Shown here: in pieces, positions 1 through 7,156 of the stretch
Position numbering within the stretch: position 1 is the stretch's first letter
How the letters are laid out: the number at the start of each line of letters is the position of its first letter
NCBI GenBank assembly: GCA_937922735.1
Contig: CALAJL010000016.1
Coordinates: 1-40,358, forward strand
Origin: an uncultured Gammaproteobacteria bacterium
GTDB lineage: Bacteria; Pseudomonadota; Gammaproteobacteria; UBA4575
DNA: 40,358 bases
Direction: 5' to 3'
Notes under the pieces: model-generated
Databases searched by the model: none
The model's input: only the letters and a program-made list of their open reading frames with translations
What the model was told of the DNA's origin: nothing
Position numbers and translations under genes: made by a program

Positions 1-492
1 AGCATTAGATGCCTGAAAATTTATAGTAATCACTTTTGAATTCATTATCGTCAAATAAACCCGACCATAAATCTCTAAATTAAGATCAGGGCGATTATAA
101 ACATTAAGCAGACTTCGAAAGTTAACTGCTCTAAAACTTTCCCCATCAATTATTTCATCATAGATAATACTTGTATTTAACACCTGCTTATTTTTCCCCA
201 TGGTATACACATCTTCATTCAACCACCGGTCTTTAGTCATTACTAAGTCTTCATCAGAGCTAAATTCTGAGCTTTTAAGTTCACTAATATGAACAGCTAT
301 TGAAACTCCACTTTCATTTTCGGTGGCTTTTTTACCAAATAACCAAGACCTTGAAATTCCATCCTTATCAAGCTCTACCGCTTGCCAAGATTCAGGTATA
401 TCTATAGAAAAATCTGCATATTGATATTCTTGTGCTACCGATAAATTACAAAATGTAATACAAGCAACAAAAATAACTAGAGTAATACATAT
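1..492 (-). CDS. Secreted protein of unknown function, C-terminus cut off by window edge
   Basis: A minus-strand frame stays open from the ATG at 490-492 to base 1, giving 164 codons with no stop, so the 3' part lies outside the window. The N-terminus (MYYSLVIFVACITFCNLSVA, then QEYQY) is a signal peptide with a likely cut after SVA near residue 20, so the product is probably periplasmic. The mature part starts with a pattern (ADFSIDIPESWQ) seen at the start of DcrB/PsbP-like small periplasmic domains, but this is only a resemblance and I do not assign a family. The ATG at 501-503 runs into a TAG within nine codons and an in-frame TGA lies upstream of 492, so 492 is the only good ATG start. 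No strong ribosome binding site is visible. Confidence 0.7.
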   Translation of the reverse strand, partial: MCITLVIFVACITFCNLSVAQEYQYADFSIDIPESWQAVELDKDGISRSWLFGKKATENESGVSIAVHISELKSSEFSSDEDLVMTKDRWLNEDVYTMGKNKQVLNTSIIYDEIIDGESFRAVNFRSLLNVYNRPDLNLEIYGRVYLTIMNSKVITINFQASNA

Positions 493-570
493 ACGCTTCA
501 TAGTATAAATTTAGGCAACACCTTAAATTTCATATTTTTACAAACATCAATTCCTATGATCGACTTAACA

Positions 571-600
571 TATTTTTGCTTGCGGCCATAAGCGGACATA
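571..600. repeat. Diverged copy of a dispersed short repeat
   Basis: The stretch GCTTGCGGCCATAAGCGGAC is a variant of the TGTCCGCTTTGGGTCGTTAGCAGACA element found at 908-937, read on the other strand: both share the AGCGGACAT arm, and a GC-containing centre replaces TTTGGGTCGT. Such TGTCCGCT...AGCAGACA elements occur between genes in many gammaproteobacteria (from memory, not searched). It sits in the gap between the secreted protein at 1-492 and the small membrane protein at 664-858. Confidence 0.4.
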
Positions 601-663
601 TAGTTATTTGCTAAAAATTATATAAATTAAAAAGAAGTCTGCCTAATATTAAAGTGCCCATTC

Positions 664-858
664 TTATTTCAAATATTTATACATTAGAAATCCAGTTACA
701 GCCCAAAAAATGAATATTCTTCCATTCCCAAATAAAAAGTGAACTATAGGGTTATTTTGATAAATCATTGCAAAAAATAACGGCACAATTATCCAACATA
801 CACCTAAAAACCCAGCTTTAATTTGAGCAGACGAAAGTTTTTTATTTAAATTCGACAT
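664..858 (-). CDS. Small two-helix membrane protein, unknown function
   Basis: The product is 64 residues from the ATG at 856-858; a GTG at 874-876 would add six residues, and neither start has a good ribosome binding site. After a charged N-terminus (SNLNKKLSSAQIK) there are two hydrophobic stretches, roughly FLGVCWIIVPLFFAMIY and IFIFWAVTGFLMYKYL, separated by a short polar loop, so a two-pass inner-membrane protein is expected. Repeat copies flank it on both sides (571-600 and 908-1027), which makes it look like a small cargo gene in an accessory patch. No family is recognised. Because it is short and lacks a clear ribosome binding site, it might not be expressed. Confidence 0.45.
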   Translation of the reverse strand: MSNLNKKLSSAQIKAGFLGVCWIIVPLFFAMIYQNNPIVHFLFGNGRIFIFWAVTGFLMYKYLK

Positions 859-907
859 ATAAGTATTAACATTCACCAGAGATACTCATCGTTATACGAT
901 TATCAGA

Positions 908-937
908 AATGTCCGCTTTGGGTCGTTAGCAGACATT
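908..937. repeat. Palindromic dispersed repeat, full copy
   Basis: A 30-base element starts AATGTCCGCT and ends AGCAGACATT. These 10-base ends are inverted repeats of each other with one mismatch, around the centre TTGGGTCGTT. The right 22 bases (916-937) recur exactly at 1005-1026 in the same orientation. It lies between two minus-strand genes and is not part of any plausible reading frame. Confidence 0.65.
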
Positions 938-957
938 AGCATAAATCTTAATTAGCA

Positions 958-1001
958 CTCATCATCCATGATGAGCCTCATATTCGCCCTTCCGTGGGCT
1001 C
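958..1001. repeat. Two overlapping inverted repeats between the repeat copies
   Basis: CTCATCAT at 958-965 and ATGATGAG at 968-975 form a perfect 8-base inverted repeat around CC. Overlapping it, GAGCC at 973-977 pairs with GGCTC at 997-1001, with an inner GCCC/GGGC pair (986-989 and 996-999). Together with the flanking copies at 908-937 and 1005-1026 this gives a compact structured intergenic element of about 120 bases. No A/T tract follows to suggest a classical terminator. Confidence 0.5.
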
Positions 1002-1004
1002 ACA

Positions 1005-1026
1005 CTTTGGGTCGTTAGCAGACATT
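1005..1026. repeat. Dispersed repeat, second (partial) copy
   Basis: These 22 bases begin CTTTGGGTCG and end AGCAGACATT. They match 916-937 exactly and in direct orientation, and lack the left arm of the full copy. The copy ends five bases before the stop codon of the lipoprotein gene that follows on the minus strand. Confidence 0.65.
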
Positions 1027-1031
1027 TCTTT

Positions 1032-1610
1032 TTAAATGGCCAGACCTTTCTCAAGAATACTTTCATAGTAATCTCGCTGTTGATCACCACTGTCACCACC
1101 TCTAAAAATTAAAGCGCCAGAACTATATGTTGAGCCAAATGTATTGGCTGCAGTCATCGCTTGTGCCAAGCCGGATATAAATTCTTCATCAGATAATGCT
1201 GAAAGCGGGTGTATGAAAGCACTCCACACCACCCCATTTGCAACGCCATAGCGCGCATCCAATGAAGAATCAAAATTGGCCTGCATTAAACGTAGCAGCT
1301 CGCCTTCTTCCATATCTTCAACTTTAATTATTGGCACTATCACTCGCATGCGATCGGCTCTTTCATCTGTGATGACTTGGGCCTTTATGGTGTCATGCGA
1401 AATCACCCAAGAACCTAACTGACCTTGCAGCTCTGGATCCACACGCTGCAATAATTCATGCATTCGCTCATTATTCATGGGCAGCCCACTAACCTCTGCT
1501 TCATTCGTTAAATGATCTTCAGAAACCAATGTTTGTGCATCATCCCCTCCACAGGAAACAGAAAACATCAAAAACCCAAATAGCAAAATAGCACCCTTCC
1601 TGTTTTTCAT
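1032..1610 (-). CDS. Putative lipoprotein with a YbjN/CesT-like fold
   Basis: The ATG at 1608-1610 is chosen because AAGGAG lies seven bases upstream and because translation then begins with a proper signal sequence (MKNRKGAILLFGFLMFSVSC). A longer frame reaching 1664 would overlap the aminotransferase gene. The cysteine at residue 20 follows SVS and precedes GGDD, close to a lipobox, so the product is probably a lipoprotein; GGDD after the Cys is compatible with inner-membrane retention. The 192-residue product has a C-terminal half (IIKVEDMEEGELLRLMQANF..., then FISGLAQAMTAAN) that resembles YbjN/type III chaperone-like domains: a strand, a helix with a leading N/F, and a final amphipathic helix. 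This resemblance is weak. The gene lies 19 bases downstream of the aminotransferase gene, so the two are probably cotranscribed. Confidence 0.7.
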   Translation of the reverse strand: MKNRKGAILLFGFLMFSVSCGGDDAQTLVSEDHLTNEAEVSGLPMNNERMHELLQRVDPELQGQLGSWVISHDTIKAQVITDERADRMRVIVPIIKVEDMEEGELLRLMQANFDSSLDARYGVANGVVWSAFIHPLSALSDEEFISGLAQAMTAANTFGSTYSSGALIFRGGDSGDQQRDYYESILEKGLAI

Positions 1611-1629
1611 AATGTACTCCTTATCTCTC

Positions 1630-2793
1630 TCAGCCAATATATTCGGATAACCTTTGAATGCCAATTTTTAAATTTTCTATATTGGTCGTGTACGCAAATC
1701 TAACATGTTGTTTAGCACCTGTTACACCAAAATCAATACCTGGTGTAAAGGCAACATGTTTTTCTTGCAAAACTATTCGCGCAAATTCAAAGCCATCCTC
1801 ACAAAGATCCGAACAGTCTGCATAGATATAAAAAGCGCCCTGTGGCTCAACACGCATTTTAAAACCAATGTTCGCCAATGCTTGAAATAAATAATCACGA
1901 CGAGCTTTAAATTCATCGCGCCGTTGTATTAGTATTTTATGAGTTTCATTATTAAACGCAGCCAGCGCAGCATATTGTCCGGGTGTAGGTGCAGCTAAAA
2001 AAGTATGCTGTGCAAGTTTATTTAACTCATTCAAATAAGGTTTAGGCGAAACAATCCAACCTACTCGCCACCCTGTCATTCCATAAAATTTAGAAAAACT
2101 ATTTATTACAAAGGTATTATCATTTAACCCCACTGCTGTTTGGGGCGCATCTTCATATACCAAACCATGGTAAATCTCATCCATTAACAAAAACACACCT
2201 TTTGATTTGCAAAAGTCCGCAATTTGTTGCAACTGCACATCCTTAAGAATGGTACCCGTAGGATTTGAAGGACTGGCTAGCAACACCGCTTTAATTGCGT
2301 CATTCCAATGCTGTTTAAGTTTCTCGACAGTAAGTTGCCAACTGGAATCTTCATTTACTGGAATATGCAATACACTACCTCCCAGTAATCGCACTAAATT
2401 ATGTGTGCTCGGATAAGCCGGGTCAGGAATAGCAACAACATCCCCTTCTGAAACCATTAGCGTTAACACTAGTTGAAGTGCAGTAGCGGAGCCTGGGGTT
2501 ATTACGATTTGCTCAGGATCAACCGTTACAGAATATTCCGTTAAATAAAAATTTGCTATCGCTTCACGAAGTGCGGGCAATCCTAAGGTAGGGGTATAGT
2601 GCGTAAACCCAGATTGTAGTGACTCAATACCGGCATCAATAATGGGTTGCGGAGTGGAAAAATCGGGCTCACCCATTTCCATATGTATGACCCGATGCCC
2701 CTGTGCCTCAAGCTGCTTAGCCTCTGCCATTAAGCTCATTACGTGAAATGCGTTGACATCCTGCAAACGCTTCGAAACTTTTATTTTTGTCAT
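1630..2793 (-). CDS. Class I/II pyridoxal-phosphate aminotransferase
   Basis: The product is 387 residues, typical for aspartate-aminotransferase fold type I enzymes. Visible landmarks: MGEPDF near 40-45; SPSNPTG with the cofactor-contacting Asn177; MDEIYHG with Asp205 and Tyr208; SFSKFYGMTGWRVGW with the Schiff-base Lys235; and HVRFAY with the substrate-carboxylate Arg365. The enzyme should move an amino group between an amino acid and a 2-oxo acid in the cytosol. The substrate cannot be read from sequence; the subgroup resembles the AspC/AlaA-like enzymes often annotated simply as aminotransferase. It is followed 19 bases later by the lipoprotein gene. The ATG at 2791-2793 matches the usual N-terminus, with only a weak TCTGGA upstream. 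Confidence 0.93.
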   Translation of the reverse strand: MTKIKVSKRLQDVNAFHVMSLMAEAKQLEAQGHRVIHMEMGEPDFSTPQPIIDAGIESLQSGFTHYTPTLGLPALREAIANFYLTEYSVTVDPEQIVITPGSATALQLVLTLMVSEGDVVAIPDPAYPSTHNLVRLLGGSVLHIPVNEDSSWQLTVEKLKQHWNDAIKAVLLASPSNPTGTILKDVQLQQIADFCKSKGVFLLMDEIYHGLVYEDAPQTAVGLNDNTFVINSFSKFYGMTGWRVGWIVSPKPYLNELNKLAQHTFLAAPTPGQYAALAAFNNETHKILIQRRDEFKARRDYLFQALANIGFKMRVEPQGAFYIYADCSDLCEDGFEFARIVLQEKHVAFTPGIDFGVTGAKQHVRFAYTTNIENLKIGIQRLSEYIG

Positions 2794-2930
2794 TCCAGAA
2801 TCGTAGCAAAGATATCAGCATAAGTTATGTGGCCTATGACCACCAAAGCTAGATAAATAGGCTATGGAATCTAGGATTCTTAGAACAACGCTGGATAAAC
2901 GGTAGCTATACTTGCCAATTTTTCAGTTCT

Positions 2931-2954
2931 AACCCTTTCTACCATCTCTATCGT
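2931..2954 (+). promoter_or_regulatory. Possible ECF-type promoter of the sigma-factor operon
   Basis: TAAC at 2930-2933 and CGTT at 2952-2955 resemble the AAC / CGT cores of ECF-sigma promoters, with 18 bases between AAC and CGT, slightly more than the usual 16-17. The predicted start of transcription would fall about 20 bases before the sigma-factor ATG, leaving just enough leader for the GGTGAAGG ribosome binding site. Autoregulation is common for ECF sigma factors, but this assignment is by eye and weak. Confidence 0.25.
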
Positions 2955-2980
2955 TTATATAGGTGAAGGAATAGAAATAT

Positions 2981-3607
2981 ATGCAAACTATTGCACTAGC
3001 AGATACGCATCGTTACTCTCCAGCCATGGAGCAAATGGATATCAATGCGTATGAAGATATAAACGATGAAGACCTCATGCTTCGATACCAGCAAGGCGAA
3101 CAAGCTGCTTTTGAGGCACTGTACCGAAGACACAAAGATGCACTGTATCGTTACTTTCTAAAAAATTGCAGCGACCACCAACAATCTGAAGAATTATATC
3201 AAGAGGTGTGGATTAAATTGATCAATAGTACGGCACGTTATACACCCAAGGCAAAATTTAAGACCTATTTATTTACTATTGCGCATAACACATTAGTCGA
3301 TTTTTATCGTAAAGCAAAACCTTCACAAGTAATTGCGTTTGAGGATGCAGAGTCGACAGAAGAAATTGAAAATAACCCTGGAACTTTAGCATTACCTGAA
3401 GATGAATTTACTTTTAAGCAAAAAGCTAAAGTATTGATGCAAACCTTAAATGCATTACCTGCAGATCAAAAAGAAGCTGCAATATTGCATTTTGAAAAAG
3501 AAATGAATGTGCAAGAAATTGCTGAAGTTACTAACGTTAAAACTGAAACTGCCAAAAGCCGTTTGCGTTATGCAAAAAATAAACTTAAAGCCGCTATATT
3601 GAATTAG
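2981..3607 (+). CDS. ECF-like sigma-70 family RNA polymerase sigma factor
   Basis: The 208-residue protein has sigma region 2 at about 40-110 (GEQAAFEALYRRHKDALYRYF, then ELYQEVWIKL, then AKFKTYLFTIAHNTLVDFYRK) and region 4 at about 150-203 (LNALPADQKEAAILHF, then VQEIAEVTNVKTETAKSRLRYAKNKL, the helix-turn-helix that reads the -35 box). It lacks regions 1 and 3, as in ECF sigma factors. The ATG is preceded by GGTGAAGG. An extra N-terminal segment of about 25 residues precedes the core; an internal ATG at residue 16 or 19 could also start it. The next gene begins two bases after its stop, so the two are translated together, and that gene encodes a one-pass membrane protein, the classic sigma/anti-sigma layout. 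Confidence 0.93.
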   Translation: MQTIALADTHRYSPAMEQMDINAYEDINDEDLMLRYQQGEQAAFEALYRRHKDALYRYFLKNCSDHQQSEELYQEVWIKLINSTARYTPKAKFKTYLFTIAHNTLVDFYRKAKPSQVIAFEDAESTEEIENNPGTLALPEDEFTFKQKAKVLMQTLNALPADQKEAAILHFEKEMNVQEIAEVTNVKTETAKSRLRYAKNKLKAAILN

Positions 3608-3609
3608 AA

Positions 3610-4662
3610 ATGACTACTGAAAGAAACAATATGCAAAACTCGGACGATCAAGTTCTTGCACAACTTTACAAAGAAGGTGCTAAAGATCAACCACCTGCTA
3701 ACCTTGATGACAAAATAATTAACTATGCTGCCAATGCTAACAAGCCTAACTCGAATAGTAGCCAAGCTAATAATAAGACAGAGAGTCAGATAGGTAGTCA
3801 TTTTGGTGGCGGATGGAAAGTTCCACTATCGATGGCTGCTAGCGTGGTAGTAGTGTTTGCACTACTGGTTCAATTAGAACAAAGTCCGCAGCAATTGGAG
3901 TTACCCCCCATTCCAAAAATTTCAGCCCCAACCGAATCTAAAGAAGAGTTATTCAAGAACAAAGCTTCAACAACTGATATACAAGCACAAGACACGCTAG
4001 AAGATGATTCATCTTTCATGAGACAGGATGCGAGTGACTTGGGTACCGCATCTGATCGCACTATCGATATTAAAGAGAAGCAGTCATCTAATATTCTTAC
4101 AACTCCGAGCACGACTAGCACTGTTCAACAACAAAATCCGCCGTTACATGATCGTTTAATGCTTGAAGAAAGTGCAAACAATTCTAACCGTAACGATGAA
4201 TTTCGCACTGAAGGCGAAAGCGACCAAGGAATTTCTGCTTTATCCAACACGGATACCTTAGAACCTGAATCGATAAAAACACCTGCTGCAACCGCAAGCA
4301 AACCTCATGCTGCGAAAAAGCAGATACAAAAACAGGATAATAATCCCGTTACCGATAGCTCGGAAGTATCTCCCAACGAAGCTATGCAACAAAGATCCAC
4401 CATCAATGAATCTGCAACACAAATCGATGGTAACGCCGGTGCAATCTCGGGAAAAGCTGCAGAAATTTCTCCAGTAATATCCTCAGATACATCTCCTGAA
4501 AGCGAACAAGAATTTGCTCCAATACCTATTGATAATTGGCTTTTAATGATTGAACAATTAGTCGCACGAAAAGATTATGCTGAAGCGGCACGCCAATTAA
4601 AGAAATTTAAATACGCACACCCTGATATCAATGTAGAAGACTTAGATGCAAAAATCCCATAA
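3610..4662 (+). CDS. Single-pass membrane protein, probable anti-sigma factor
   Basis: The 350-residue product has a cytoplasmic N-terminus of about 70 residues containing LAQLYKEGAKDQPPANLDDKI, a pattern I associate with proteins encoded directly after ECF sigma genes in gammaproteobacteria. One transmembrane helix follows (about 71-89, VPLSMAASVVVVFALLVQL), then a long Ser/Thr/Gln/Asn-rich, low-complexity stretch (about 95-300). It ends in a short helical domain (WLLMIEQLVARKDYAEAARQ, then a KFKYAHPD motif) that looks like one TPR-like hairpin. The presumed role is to hold the sigma factor at the membrane until an envelope signal arrives. No zinc-binding HxxxCxxC anti-sigma motif is present. 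Starts at 3610 or at the ATG at 3631 are both possible. Confidence 0.75.
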   Translation: MTTERNNMQNSDDQVLAQLYKEGAKDQPPANLDDKIINYAANANKPNSNSSQANNKTESQIGSHFGGGWKVPLSMAASVVVVFALLVQLEQSPQQLELPPIPKISAPTESKEELFKNKASTTDIQAQDTLEDDSSFMRQDASDLGTASDRTIDIKEKQSSNILTTPSTTSTVQQQNPPLHDRLMLEESANNSNRNDEFRTEGESDQGISALSNTDTLEPESIKTPAATASKPHAAKKQIQKQDNNPVTDSSEVSPNEAMQQRSTINESATQIDGNAGAISGKAAEISPVISSDTSPESEQEFAPIPIDNWLLMIEQLVARKDYAEAARQLKKFKYAHPDINVEDLDAKIP

Positions 4663-4728
4663 ACATTTGTAACTATTGTTCATAAAGCTTGTCTCAAATA
4701 TCAACAAATTAGAGCTATACTATTTCAT

Positions 4729-5163
4729 ATGAACACTTCCATATTGAACGCATTGAAATCCATTGCACTAAACGGATCAATAATCATTTTCGTCAGTGCT
4801 TGTGCAAGTTCTCAACCCATTCTATATCCCAACGAACATGCAAAAGAAGTTGGTGACAAACAGGTTCGCAAAGATATCAATGAATGTATAAAACTCGCCA
4901 AAGACAGCGGTGCAAAAGCAAACGGCACGGGTCAAGTAGCAAAAGAAACTGCTGGTAGCGCAACTGAGGGGGCTGCTACTGGAGCTGCAACAGGCGCCGT
5001 TACAGGTAATGCAGGCACCGCAGCGGCAGTTGGTGCTATAAGCCGTGGCATGAATCGTTTCTTTTCCGGCATGCGCAAATCAAACCAACCAAGTGCAGCG
5101 TATAAAGAGATTGTAGAGCGATGCCTTATCGAGAAGGATTACGAGCCTGTCGGCTGGAAATAA
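4729..5163 (+). CDS. Glycine-zipper lipoprotein
   Basis: The product is 144 residues with a signal peptide ending in a lipobox (FVSAC, lipidated Cys25), so it is expected to be membrane-anchored facing the periplasm. Residues 70-105 are a Gly/Ala zipper (GSATEGAATGAATGAVTGNA and onward), the kind of segment found in small outer-membrane glycine-zipper proteins and able to insert in or pack against membranes. Cysteines at about 54 and 133 could form a disulfide. It lies 66 bases after the anti-sigma gene on the same strand and before the terminator at 5184-5213, so it may be cotranscribed with the sigma operon or be one of its targets. A TATACT box at 4713-4718 could be a separate -10 element. 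Confidence 0.8.
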   Translation: MNTSILNALKSIALNGSIIIFVSACASSQPILYPNEHAKEVGDKQVRKDINECIKLAKDSGAKANGTGQVAKETAGSATEGAATGAATGAVTGNAGTAAAVGAISRGMNRFFSGMRKSNQPSAAYKEIVERCLIEKDYEPVGWK

Positions 5164-5183
5164 TTCATAGAAACATTTGACAT

Positions 5184-5213
5184 AAAAAAGCCGAAGAAAA
5201 CTTCGGCTTTTTT
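5184..5213. terminator. Bidirectional rho-independent terminator
   Basis: AGCCGAAG and CTTCGGCT form a perfect 8-base stem around AAAA, flanked by A6 on the left and T6 on the right. It can therefore stop transcription of the lipoprotein gene on the plus strand and of the PEP-CTERM gene arriving on the minus strand. It is the clearest terminator in the window. Confidence 0.93.
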
Positions 5214-5229
5214 GAATTAAATAAAAATT

Positions 5230-5856
5230 TTATTTAATTAACTTCTTTCTACCCGCCAAACCTAATAGACCAATTCCTAACAAAGCCATTGATGTTGGCT
5301 CTGGCACAGAAGCTACTGTTTGACCATAATGTATATCCAAAGTCTCAACCCTTTTGCCACCACTATAAAGATAGTGCCAAATTCCAACTTCATCAGTATA
5401 TCCTGCACCATTATATGCAAGTGGAGCAAAAGAATTCGCATCAAGACCTAGCATCGTAGTATCAAAGTCTAGTGAAAAACTATTTGCAGTTATATCCATT
5501 AAACCCGTGAATGAAGCAATAGACTTTTTACCAAAATATTCATTAACTGAAACCGTGTTTGAAGCTAAGTTTAAACTATAAAATAAGAACTGTTCTGTCT
5601 TAACACCGTTGTGTACCGTCTTCCAAGGTGAACCACCATCAGAAATTAAAAAGTCGATTCGATCGATCACACCAGCCGAATTATTCCATGATGATGAAAG
5701 CGACAATACTTCAGTATTTGAATTCCAGCTTGTGGAATAGTCTTGCATCACCGGCTTGGGGCTATTATTTGTATATGTGTAAACAGTTGCATGTGCAGGC
5801 ACAGCAATAAGCACTGTCGCTACAACTAACATTGTCGCTATAAATTTAGACTTCAT
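5230..5856 (-). CDS. PEP-CTERM sorting-domain protein
   Basis: The C-terminus carries a full PEP-CTERM signal: VPEP, then a hydrophobic helix (SMALLGIGLLGLAG), then a basic tail (RKKLIK), in the last 25 residues. An N-terminal signal peptide (MKSKFIATMLVVATVLIAVPAHA) precedes about 160 residues rich in Ser, Asn, Tyr and Thr with no recognised fold; the pattern resembles small secreted beta-rich PEP-CTERM proteins. These are exported by Sec, processed by an exosortase (EpsH/XrtA family) and linked to exopolysaccharide or biofilm formation. No exosortase gene is in this window. The ATG at 5854-5856 is chosen because AGAAGG lies five bases upstream; a GTG at 5883 and an ATG at 5871 are upstream alternatives. 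The product is 208 residues. Confidence 0.88.
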   Translation of the reverse strand: MKSKFIATMLVVATVLIAVPAHATVYTYTNNSPKPVMQDYSTSWNSNTEVLSLSSSWNNSAGVIDRIDFLISDGGSPWKTVHNGVKTEQFLFYSLNLASNTVSVNEYFGKKSIASFTGLMDITANSFSLDFDTTMLGLDANSFAPLAYNGAGYTDEVGIWHYLYSGGKRVETLDIHYGQTVASVPEPTSMALLGIGLLGLAGRKKLIK

Positions 5857-5897
5857 TGAAACCTTCTCCATTGTTTTTCTCACTCCCTATTGATTGC

Positions 5898-5914
5898 CTA
5901 GTAGAGAGTACTAG
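5898..5914. repeat. Short inverted repeat upstream of the PEP-CTERM gene
   Basis: CTAGTA and TACTAG are perfect inverted arms around GAGAG, 42 bases upstream of the start codon of the PEP-CTERM gene. The position suits an operator or a leader hairpin, but no regulator is recognised and the arms are only six bases. Confidence 0.3.
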
Positions 5915-6148
5915 ACATAATTTACTATCTACACGACTATAAACCTCAACCCTGGCAACAATCCCGTGCATACATCACATGAATTTGAAATCTTAGGCAT
6001 TTATAGGTGAAACTATGTAAATTCAGCATTAATTACCTTCTTAAATGGACATTTTCTAGCCGCCCATCTGAACAGATAAAACTGACCAATGACCTAGTCG
6101 AATATTTCTTGAAAAGCTAAAGTTATAGATTACAGAGATGAAATAACT

Positions 6149-7117
6149 ATGACACAAGAATCCACCGCCTCTAAGCTCTCTCAAATCAACACCCATCAGG
6201 CTGATACCATAAATACGGTTATCGATGGTGTCGCCAGCGTATTGCTCGGTAAAGACAAGCAAATTCGCCTGGCACTTGCTTGTTTATTTGCAAATGGGCA
6301 TTTGCTTATAGAAGACTTACCCGGCATGGGGAAAACCTTGCTATCTCATACTCTCGCCCAAGTACTAGGTCTTGATTTTAATCGCATACAATTTACTAGC
6401 GATTTACTCCCAAGCGATGTTGTGGGGGTTTCGATATTTGATAAAAATACTTCTACATTCCGTTTCATGCCTGGCCCTGTTTTCTCGCAAGTTCTTCTTG
6501 CAGATGAAATTAACCGTGCAACTCCAAAAAGCCAAAGCGCACTGTTAGAAGTAATGGAAGAACAGACAGTAACCGTAGATGGTGAAACACACCACCTTCC
6601 AAAACCATTCTTTGTGATTGCCACACAAAATCCTGCCACACAAACAGGCACCTATCCTCTACCAGAATCTCAGATGGATCGATTTTTAATGCGCATTGAA
6701 CTTGGCTATCCGGACAAAGAAACGGAACGCAGATTATTAGTCGAGGGCGATCAACGCAAAAAGTTAGAAACACTTCAAGCAGTAATAAGCACTGAAAAAT
6801 TAATTTCCATTCAAGATACTGTTGAAAAAGTAAAAGTAACGGATACATTATTAGATTACCTACAGCGTTTAGTTGAATACACGCGCAATGAGAATGAATT
6901 TGCCTTTGGCTTGTCGCCTAGAGGCTCGCTTTCTTTATTACGCGCAGCCAAAGCATGGGCACTTATTCATAACCGCAACCATGTAATCCCTGAAGACATA
7001 CAACAAGTCCTGCCGAGTGTTGTTGAACATCGTCTCAGAGGTAGCTCTGATTTTACTGGGCATGGTGGCATTTCATTGGCACAAAAATTACTTACCGGCG
7101 TAGATGTTCTGGCTTAG
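6149..7117 (+). CDS. MoxR-family AAA+ ATPase
   Basis: The 322-residue protein has the AAA_3 layout: Walker A DLPGMGKT at 56-63, Walker B LLADEINRATPKSQSALLEV with the catalytic Asp119-Glu120, sensor 1 at IATQNPATQTGTYPLPESQ, and a C-terminal lid domain with GLSPRGSLSLLRAAKAWA. MoxR proteins act as ATP-driven chaperones for the maturation or insertion of partner proteins, typically ones with VWA or DUF58 domains encoded beside them. Here the DUF58 protein and the transglutaminase protein follow at once, giving the common three-gene cassette. The last codons and the stop lie inside a 14-bp tandem repeat (7101-7156), so the original C-terminus may have been altered by repeat slippage. Confidence 0.95.
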   Translation: MTQESTASKLSQINTHQADTINTVIDGVASVLLGKDKQIRLALACLFANGHLLIEDLPGMGKTLLSHTLAQVLGLDFNRIQFTSDLLPSDVVGVSIFDKNTSTFRFMPGPVFSQVLLADEINRATPKSQSALLEVMEEQTVTVDGETHHLPKPFFVIATQNPATQTGTYPLPESQMDRFLMRIELGYPDKETERRLLVEGDQRKKLETLQAVISTEKLISIQDTVEKVKVTDTLLDYLQRLVEYTRNENEFAFGLSPRGSLSLLRAAKAWALIHNRNHVIPEDIQQVLPSVVEHRLRGSSDFTGHGGISLAQKLLTGVDVLA

Positions 7118-7156
7118 ATGTTCTGGCATAGATTTTCTTGAATAGATGTCCTCGAT
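7101..7156 (+). repeat. Four degenerate 14-bp tandem repeats spanning a gene junction
   Basis: Four consecutive 14-base units can be aligned: TAGATGTTCTGGCT, TAGATGTTCTGGCA, TAGATTTTCTTGAA and TAGATGTCCTCGAT. Units 1 and 2 differ by one base; units 3 and 4 are more worn. Because 14 is not a multiple of three, each unit changes frame: the TAG that opens unit 2 is the stop of the MoxR gene, and the ATG in unit 4 is the predicted start of the DUF58 gene. Slippage here could shorten or extend MoxR or fuse it to the next frame. Confidence 0.75.

Noticed and set aside
501-503. ATG followed by MKR-like start for the partial secreted protein
   Set aside because: That frame meets a TAG within nine codons; the signal peptide and long open frame belong to the ATG at 490-492.
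5954-5970. Possible sigma-54 promoter upstream of the PEP-CTERM gene (TGCACG and TTGCC on the minus strand)
   Set aside because: The spacing between the two elements is about two bases too long and the -24 GG is missing.
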